Assembly (NCBI RefSeq): GCF_015159595.1
Contig: NZ_CP063304.1
Location: 3,286,001-3,350,000, forward strand
Direction of reading: 5' to 3'
DNA from: Blautia liquoris
GTDB lineage: Bacteria; Bacillota; Clostridia; Lachnospirales; Lachnospiraceae
Length of the DNA stretch: 64,000 bases
A program made the position numbers and the translations under genes. The notes beneath the pieces were generated by a model that was not told where the DNA came from, did no database searches, and was given only the letters and a program-made list of their open reading frames with translations. This document shows positions 59,201-64,000 of the stretch, in pieces. The first letter of the stretch is position 1, and every line of letters starts with the position of its first letter.

Positions 59201-62200
59201 AAACTCCTGCACATCGTCCGGCGGCAGCCAAGTTGCACCAAGTCGCACGGAAATTTCACTTGCAGTCAGGTCTTTCGGCTGCACCTTTTGAAGTGCTTCC
59301 ACATTGACCTTATAATCTTCCGGATAGAGTTCTGCCGAGTTCTTTGCAATCCTCAGCTTTTCCCTGACATTACCCGAAAGGTATTCATCAGCCATCAGAT
59401 ACTTCGGCTCGTAAGAATTTCCATACTCATAAAGCGGGTTTAAGAAGATAACACCCTTTAAGTCCTCAAAGATTTCATTCTCCGATTTACCGGAAAGCTC
59501 CATCATATAGTCCATATCAATCGTGGCTTTTTCTCCAAGAGATACCGCCAATGCTTCGCTTGCCGTATCAACAGAAGTAACCGGAGTATGCGGTTTAATT
59601 GTCCTCTTAGAAAACATATCAGCCTTACGCTCCAGTTCTCCGTCCTCTCCGATTATCTCCAATGCGGAAAGCAAAGAGAATGAACTGTCCTGCGAGAAAG
59701 CAGAAGTATTTGCACGGTTGTTAATGAGTCCGTACTTACCTGAAAAGGTATCATAAAGTCTGTTTAATCGCTCCTGCTCCGCTTTGATTTCGCTGTCAGG
59801 GTAATCTTCTGTCTGCAATTCAATCAGCGTTCTGACGGAATTTCTAATAGCAATCATACCCTTAATTCGGTTCTCTGCGGTTGCCGACACTTCCACCGGA
59901 GTCATACGGGAATTTTCACGATAATAGATTTTATCGTCCACCACCGTATAGGAAAAGTTTCTCACTGTCGGGTCTGCCGGAATAGAATTATCTTCCTCCT
60001 CCAGTTCTTCCTCGGTTTCATATTCCGTGATTTCTCCGTGAATGTTTGCTACTGCTTCATCAAGCTGTGCTGCAAGGTCTGCGTTTTCATATGGCACACA
60101 AGTTGCTTCCATACCAAAACGCCCTGATACCATTTTCATTTCTCCGAGTATCATTTCAGGGTGCTGCACAAAATAAGAGTTCATCTTAATTCCGTTCTCA
60201 TCGGTATCAAGATGAACCCAATCCGGCTCAATATCTATCAGTCTGTCACGCTTTTGTAGGATAAGAATATCTGAAACGACTTCCGTTCCTGCATTACCCT
60301 TAAAGGTGTTATTCGGCAATCGGATTGCTCCAAGAAGCTCTGCCCTCTGTGCAATATATTTTCGTACCGCCGAGTTTTCCTTATCCATTGTGCCTTTGCT
60401 CGTTACAAGAGCCATTACACCGCCGGGTCTTAACTTATCAAGGGACTTGGCAAAAAAGTAATCGTGTATCAGGAACTTATGCTTGTCATACCTTTTATCC
60501 GATACCTTAAAATCTCCAAAAGGTACATTTCCGACAACTCCATCAAAGAAGCTGTCCGGCAGATTGGTTTCTTCAAATCCCTCTGCCGCAATGGTTGTTT
60601 TCTGGTAAAGCTGCTGTGCAATCCCTGCGGAAATCGTATCAAGTTCCACACCGTAAATCTTACTGTTCTGCATTGCGTCCGGCAGCATACCGATGAAATT
60701 ACCGATACCGCAGGACGGCTCTAACAAGTTGCCTTCCTTAAAGCCCATCTGCTCCATTGCCTTATAAATAGCTGTGATAACTTCAGGCGGCGTGTAGAAC
60801 GCAGTCAATGTGCTTTCTCTTGCCGAAGCATATTCCTCCGGTGTTAATACCGAAGAAAGTTCCAGATATTCCGTTGCCCACGCTGAATTATTTTCATCAA
60901 AGGCTTCTGAAAGCCCACCCCAACCGACATACTTTGATAAAACAATCTGTTCTTCAGGCGTGGCAAATCTGTTTTCTTGCTGACATTTTTTGAGAAGCTG
61001 TATTGCCATAATATTTCTGCGGAAGCGTTCCTTTTTACCAACCGTTTCAACCTCATTTTCTCTAAGATTAAAGGTGTGACGGTCTGCCATAGGCACATCA
61101 GGATGCAAGTCAAAGCCTTTGACTTTTTTCTTCTGCTCCCAAGCGGGAACTACCGGCTCAGGCTCTTTTTCATTTCTTTCTTCGGCAGGTTCTTCCTTTA
61201 CAATCAAATGCTCATTCATCGGATTCTCTCGCACTTTTCTATCAAACTCTGTGCGTGAAAATTCCTTATTAAACAGTGGCACATCATAGTCATAGAGCAT
61301 TACTCTCTCATCATCAACAGATAAGATTTCGTACTCAGAAGCACCGATATACACCTTATCGCCAAGATGATATTCATATTTCACATCTTGCAGCTGTTCT
61401 GCTTCTTCAGGTTCTTTTTCGGCTGGTTTGACCTCCTGCTCCGGTGGTGCATTAGAGAGTATCTCACGATTTCTTTTCGTTTCCTCGATTTTGGCTCTGC
61501 GTTCCTCTTGACTTTCAAGCCACTGAGGATAGTGTTCTTTTTCCTTTGGGTTTAAGTATCTGTCCATTCGGATAAGTTCCCCGATACGCTTCTCCACCTG
61601 CGACCACGAAAGCGTGATATGTGGCTTCTCTTTACCGATGCCTTTCGTAATCGTAATACCTTTTCCATCATGGCTCTCATCAATGCCTGCTCCGATTATG
61701 ACAGGATAAGAACCGCCCCAACCGTATTCATTTTTCAAGAAGTCGGCATTTTCTTTTGCAGAAAGGCTTTTTTCAAACTGTTCATAGATACGCATTTTTC
61801 CCTCAGAAAATCCGCTTCCATTCGCAAGAACAGCATCGATAATCTCCTGAGAAAAAGTAAAGGCAGAGGTTTTCTTTTCCTCTGCCCGACCGTCTAATAT
61901 GAATGTCATCTGACCGTTCATTGACGGTAATGGTTTTATGCTGTCACTTAATTCTCCCAGTAATCGCATAGCTTCAAAATGTCGGGCAATAACAGCCCAA
62001 TCATAAAAGCTCTGTGCGGTTCTGCTGTCGTATTTGCCCTCCCACAAATGCAGAACGTTTTCAAAGGTCTTGTACCCTACTATCCTGCCGTCCTCTAAAG
62101 TAAGTTCAGTATAATCATTATTGAAAATACTCTTTATATACTCTGTGCGGTCTTTGTTATCAGGATTACGTTCATAATAATCTTTGATTTCTTCCAGACT

Positions 62201-63481
62201 AGCCGACAAATGTGGTGTCGTTCTGAGAATTTCATTGATTACTTCATCACGTCCAAAGAACGGAAGGCTTTTATCCTCGTGTGTTCTGTCGTAATACTCT
62301 AAGCGAATATCACTTCCGCTTTCACGATTTCCTGTGCCGAGCTGCGAAGGGAGTTCATCAGACGAACCCATTTCATCATATCCTCCGCTTTCATCTGTTC
62401 GGTCACTCCCTCTTTCTGTGCCATCTGGCTCAGGATTGTTTCCTCCATCTTGCTGGCTCTCTGTTCCACTTCCGCCAAGTGCTGTGTCAGTTCGCCCCTC
62501 GTCAGGAGATTGTAGTAAAGGACTCTGTGATGTTCCTTCAGAAACTCTCTCCTCATCTGAGCGTATCTGCCCAAAGTCACTTCCGGCTGCTGTGGAAGTT
62601 TCAGGTTTGGAAGGCTGTAATCGCCCACCATCGTGTAGGTCAGTTCGTTCATTGTCCAAACTCCTTTCGTCGTTATTTTCAACCTTATTGTATTCATTTC
62701 TGTCCTGACCGACAATTATGCGATTTTGACGGTTGAGTGCAGTAATTGTTTTAGATATTTCCATCAATCCCATTTCTGCAATATCACTGGTAGCAAATCC
62801 AAGTGCATTGAGTGTTTCCTGCGTATTGAAATTGGTAACATCTCTGAAATCATCAAGTTCAAAATAACCATCCGTATCGATGCCAAGCCTTGACATCATC
62901 ATATATGCCACACTGTTTGCTACAACATTTTTATAAATGGAAGCCACAATATCCTCTTCCACTTCCTCAAATGAACTGCCCTCGGTTGCATAGTAAAGGT
63001 CTTGCAGATAATCAGGGATATTATCCTCTGCCGCATTTCTTGCTGCTTCCATAATTGCTTCGGCAAGACTGCTCTTATTCTCAATCTCTCCGAAAGTGCT
63101 TTCCAATGTTTCAATCACATCAGCTTCGTATTCCTGACGCATATCCCAAATCGGGACTGTTCTTGAATATCTGCTTTCGTGAGTATCTGAAATGTCAAAG
63201 TAATGTGTCAGTCTTTGCCGTGAACGGTTTTCATCAGCAAAAACAGCAATACCTCTTGCACCTCGGTTGACCCATCTGCCAAAAATTTTGTTCCACTGCT
63301 CTATCTCAAGAACCGCTGTTGCATCAGGTCGCTGTGCATATACAAGAAGCTGTTCGTCATAACGTAACTTATAATTTCGGCAAGCCGAAGCTAAGAATGC
63401 CTGCCAGTTCTGAGGATTTGACACAACCGTTTTGCAGGTGCGGTTGTAAAGCTCAGAAATAAGGTCATATTTTCGTGCCAT
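56294..63481 (-). CDS. Giant DNA methylase-SNF2 helicase protein (2395 residues)
   Basis: This polyvalent protein enters the recipient or protects the ICE. The N-terminal part (1-265) is helical (AFLASACRNYKLRYDEQLLV). Residues about 275-395 are low-complexity and host an overlapping gene. The N6-adenine methyltransferase has LLEPSCGIGNFIGML near 924 and NVPFGDFKVSD (an NPPF variant) near 984. The SNF2-type helicase has Walker A (AVGAGKTFEMVAAAQ) near 1597, VDESHYYKNL near 1760 and QRSGRIVRQGNENPQVD near 2100. A coiled C-terminal tail follows. Such proteins are common in Tn1549-like ICEs. Confidence 0.9.
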   Translation of the reverse strand: MARKYDLISELYNRTCKTVVSNPQNWQAFLASACRNYKLRYDEQLLVYAQRPDATAVLEIEQWNKIFGRWVNRGARGIAVFADENRSRQRLTHYFDISDTHESRYSRTVPIWDMRQEYEADVIETLESTFGEIENKSSLAEAIMEAARNAAEDNIPDYLQDLYYATEGSSFEEVEEDIVASIYKNVVANSVAYMMMSRLGIDTDGYFELDDFRDVTNFNTQETLNALGFATSDIAEMGLMEISKTITALNRQNRIIVGQDRNEYNKVENNDERSLDNERTDLHDGGRLQPSKPETSTAAGSDFGQIRSDEERVSEGTSQSPLLQSPDEGRTDTALGGSGTESQQDGGNNPEPDGTERGSDRTDESGGYDEMGSSDELPSQLGTGNRESGSDIRLEYYDRTHEDKSLPFFGRDEVINEILRTTPHLSASLEEIKDYYERNPDNKDRTEYIKSIFNNDYTELTLEDGRIVGYKTFENVLHLWEGKYDSRTAQSFYDWAVIARHFEAMRLLGELSDSIKPLPSMNGQMTFILDGRAEEKKTSAFTFSQEIIDAVLANGSGFSEGKMRIYEQFEKSLSAKENADFLKNEYGWGGSYPVIIGAGIDESHDGKGITITKGIGKEKPHITLSWSQVEKRIGELIRMDRYLNPKEKEHYPQWLESQEERRAKIEETKRNREILSNAPPEQEVKPAEKEPEEAEQLQDVKYEYHLGDKVYIGASEYEILSVDDERVMLYDYDVPLFNKEFSRTEFDRKVRENPMNEHLIVKEEPAEERNEKEPEPVVPAWEQKKKVKGFDLHPDVPMADRHTFNLRENEVETVGKKERFRRNIMAIQLLKKCQQENRFATPEEQIVLSKYVGWGGLSEAFDENNSAWATEYLELSSVLTPEEYASARESTLTAFYTPPEVITAIYKAMEQMGFKEGNLLEPSCGIGNFIGMLPDAMQNSKIYGVELDTISAGIAQQLYQKTTIAAEGFEETNLPDSFFDGVVGNVPFGDFKVSDKRYDKHKFLIHDYFFAKSLDKLRPGGVMALVTSKGTMDKENSAVRKYIAQRAELLGAIRLPNNTFKGNAGTEVVSDILILQKRDRLIDIEPDWVHLDTDENGIKMNSYFVQHPEMILGEMKMVSGRFGMEATCVPYENADLAAQLDEAVANIHGEITEYETEEELEEEDNSIPADPTVRNFSYTVVDDKIYYRENSRMTPVEVSATAENRIKGMIAIRNSVRTLIELQTEDYPDSEIKAEQERLNRLYDTFSGKYGLINNRANTSAFSQDSSFSLLSALEIIGEDGELERKADMFSKRTIKPHTPVTSVDTASEALAVSLGEKATIDMDYMMELSGKSENEIFEDLKGVIFLNPLYEYGNSYEPKYLMADEYLSGNVREKLRIAKNSAELYPEDYKVNVEALQKVQPKDLTASEISVRLGATWLPPDDVQEFIFHLLETPRYAQWNIKVHFSPFTSEWNIEGKSYDKGNVRAYNTYGTSRINAYKIIEETLNLKDVRIFDYIEDDEGKKKAVLNKKETAIAQSKQEMIKQEFQDWIWSDPERRERLCKSYNEKFNSVRPREYDGSHIIFNGMNPEIELREHQKNAVAHILYGGNTLLAHAVGAGKTFEMVAAAQESKRLGLCNKSLFVVPNHLTEQWAAEYLQLYPAANILVATKKDFETKNRKKFCGRIATGDYDAVIIGHSQFEKIPMSIERQRAILEQQLKEITGGIAELKRNRGENFSIKQLEKSKKSIKQKLDKLNDQTKKDDVVTFEELGVDRLFVDESHYYKNLYLYTKMRNVGGIAQTEAQKSSDLFMKCRYLDEITGGRGTVFATGTPISNSMVELYTIQRYLQYSTLVKNGLQHFDAWASTFGETITAVELTPEGTGYRAKTRFAKFYNLPELMAMFKEIADIKTADMLNLPVPEAKYHSIAVKPSEMQKEMVASLAERAEQVRGGGVDSSVDNMLKITNDGRKLALDQRMLNDMLPDFEGSKINACVDNIYRIWKENADKKSAQLVFCDLSTPKNDGTFSVYNDIRKKLIERGIPESEVKFIHEADTDMKKKELFQKTRKGEVRVLLGSTQKMGAGTNVQDKLIALHDVDCPWRPSDLEQRSGRIVRQGNENPQVDIYRYVTEQTFDAYLYQLVEGKQKFASQIMTSKSPVRSAEDIDETALSYAEIKMLATGNPYIKEKMDLDIQVQKLKMLKSNFLSEKYGLEDKVIKFYPQQIAYLKSRVEGLTKDVETAKLHPKPIDEQPLGMTVSGVSYSEKAEAGQAIINTCKSMNSPDAIPLGEYRGFQMELYFDTVQRNYVVKLKGETSRDVPLGDDAHGNIVRIDNGIERFEEALADTKNSLENTEKQFETAKQEIEKPFAKEEELRAKTARLDELNILLNMDKKENEIVGGEPDEGEAVGGRKEKSYER
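62299..62652 (-). CDS. tnpV: TnpV-like protein nested inside the methylase-helicase gene
   Basis: A complete 117-residue TnpV frame lies in another phase of the same strand within the giant gene. It starts MNELTYTMVGDYSLPNLKLP, continues PEVTLGRYAQMRREFLKEH and ends MMKWVRLMNSLRSSAQEI before the family-typical end. The ATG (62650-62652) follows AAGGAG by 8 bases. In this same stretch the host protein is disordered and rich in S, G, D and E, as expected when the inner gene dictates the sequence. TnpV function is unknown. Confidence 0.75.
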   Translation of the reverse strand: MNELTYTMVGDYSLPNLKLPQQPEVTLGRYAQMRREFLKEHHRVLYYNLLTRGELTQHLAEVEQRASKMEETILSQMAQKEGVTEQMKAEDMMKWVRLMNSLRSSAQEIVKAEVIFA

Positions 63482-63496
63482 TACTCTTGCACCTCC

Positions 63497-63796
63497 TTAT
63501 CGCTGTTTTTCTCTGTTTCTGGTCTTGTTTTTTGACGGTTCGGATTGATTGATAGGTTCAACTTTGCTTCCATTAAGCTCCATTTTTTCAGCAAACTCGC
63601 ATATATGATAGCAGCAATTCCCGACGTACAAATGGTAGTCATCAATATACTTGCACACTCTGTCTGCTGTGTGTCCATCACGAAAAGTAATCCTGATTAT
63701 TCCACCATCGGGAATATAGAATTTTAAGTTGTAATGACTGTCTATAAATCGAATTTGCTTTTCCTGCGGCTCTGCTCTATTCTCCTGTTGCTTCAT
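63497..63796 (-). CDS. Small LPD-type (large polyvalent protein-associated) ICE protein
   Basis: A 99-residue protein (RFIDSHYNLKFYIPDGGIIR, HLYVGNCCYHICEFAEKMEL) resembling a domain found with large polyvalent proteins (possibly LPD28; unverified). It lies 15 bases upstream of the giant gene and overlaps the preceding gene by 20 bases. Function unknown. Confidence 0.65.
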   Translation of the reverse strand: MKQQENRAEPQEKQIRFIDSHYNLKFYIPDGGIIRITFRDGHTADRVCKYIDDYHLYVGNCCYHICEFAEKMELNGSKVEPINQSEPSKNKTRNREKQR

Positions 63797-64000
63797 TTTC
63801 CTTACCTCTCATTTTTGTTGCTTCATCAGAACCGCCGCCCAAATACGAAAAGAGTTTACCGGACTTTGTATTCTTCTGAAGCTCCATAATCACACCCATA
63901 TCAGGAATCGTGATATTCGGGATTTTCAGGATTGCTTCCATATCAAGCTGCTGCAACTTTTTCTCCGTATCACAACCGGAGTCAAAGAGTTTATTCAGCA
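63777..64000 (-). CDS. ICE transfer-region protein, C-terminal part (runs off the window)
   Basis: The last 73 codons of a gene whose start lies beyond the window. Visible text includes LNKLFDSGCDTEKKLQQLD and IPNITIPDMGVIMELQKN, ending shortly after a KSGKLFSYLGGG segment. No family is recognised with confidence. The overlap with the next gene shows it belongs to the same operon. Confidence 0.6.
   Translation of the reverse strand, partial: LNKLFDSGCDTEKKLQQLDMEAILKIPNITIPDMGVIMELQKNTKSGKLFSYLGGGSDEATKMRGKENEATGE

Larger units (their letters stand above)
16640..64000 (-). mobile_element. Tn1549-like integrative and conjugative element, left part (continues beyond the window)
   Basis: From the integrase at 16728 to the window end almost every gene fits one ICE. 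It has Tn916-type integrase and excisionase-like genes, a regulatory block, defence cargo, and a transfer block in the Tn1549/CTn order (CHAP-lysozyme, sortase, VirB4, PrgI, Maff2, VirD4, PcfB, relaxase, MobC, SNF2-methylase). The left end must lie in the 230-bp AT-rich gap between the metG fragment and the integrase; I set 16640 as an estimate only. The right end and its att site are outside the window, so the exact boundary and insertion target cannot be read. Confidence 0.85.

Overview
The window looks like the chromosome of a low-GC gut Firmicute, most likely a Lachnospiraceae/Clostridia member. The reasons are an Agr-type cyclic peptide with clostridial sequence style, AGGAGG ribosome sites almost everywhere, IS30, IS66 and IS605 elements, and a large Tn1549-like integrative and conjugative element (ICE) that fills three quarters of the window. 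Nearly all genes are on the minus strand. No rRNA, tRNA or CRISPR array was recognised.

Region 1 (1-7066) holds chromosomal signalling and small-molecule genes. An agrA-agrC pair is followed by a strong terminator, then an agrD-like peptide gene (too short for usual ORF lists) behind a promoter with 21-bp-spaced direct repeats. No agrB is visible. Downstream lies an RNA that resembles a GEMM (c-di-GMP-I) riboswitch joined to a terminator. It precedes a tightly coupled operon: purine nucleoside phosphorylase, MtaD-like deaminase, a glycosyltransferase-like protein, an ABC ATPase and the first 37 codons of an ABC-2 permease.

Region 2 (7096-16500) is a graveyard of mobile elements in what looks like a former defence island. 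An IS30 element with an in-frame stop has cut a pglZ gene (BREX-type phosphatase) down to about 38 codons. An IS66 element with fused tnpA-tnpB and broken tnpC has truncated a winged-helix protein. Between these and the next scar is an intact two-gene operon: a DUF4297/Cap4-like nuclease coupled by an ATGA overlap to an SMC-like ATPase. This is a candidate anti-phage system. Then come a truncated IS605 element fused to a DUF961 ICE gene, and a detached 3' fragment of metG.

Region 3 (about 16640-64000, continuing beyond) is the ICE. Its integration and control block has a Tn916-type integrase, four tandem excisionase-like genes, a MazF-like toxin, a sigma-like factor, ImmA and LexA-like regulators. 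Two genes in this block are preceded by a short leader peptide whose stop codon falls in a hairpin that masks the ribosome site, which suggests translational attenuation. The cargo is defence-rich: a YolD/UmuC pair, a three-gene McrBC-type cluster, and a type I restriction-modification locus in which hsdS pieces, four 16-bp inverted repeats and a XerC-like recombinase form a DNA-inversion switch. The transfer block has a CHAP/lysozyme protein, sortase, VirB4, PrgI, a TrbL-like protein, Maff2, VirD4, an ArdC-like protein, PcfB, a MOBP relaxase, MobC, a likely oriT, a TOPRIM protein and a 2395-residue methylase-helicase. Nested inside the last of these, in another frame, is a complete TnpV gene.
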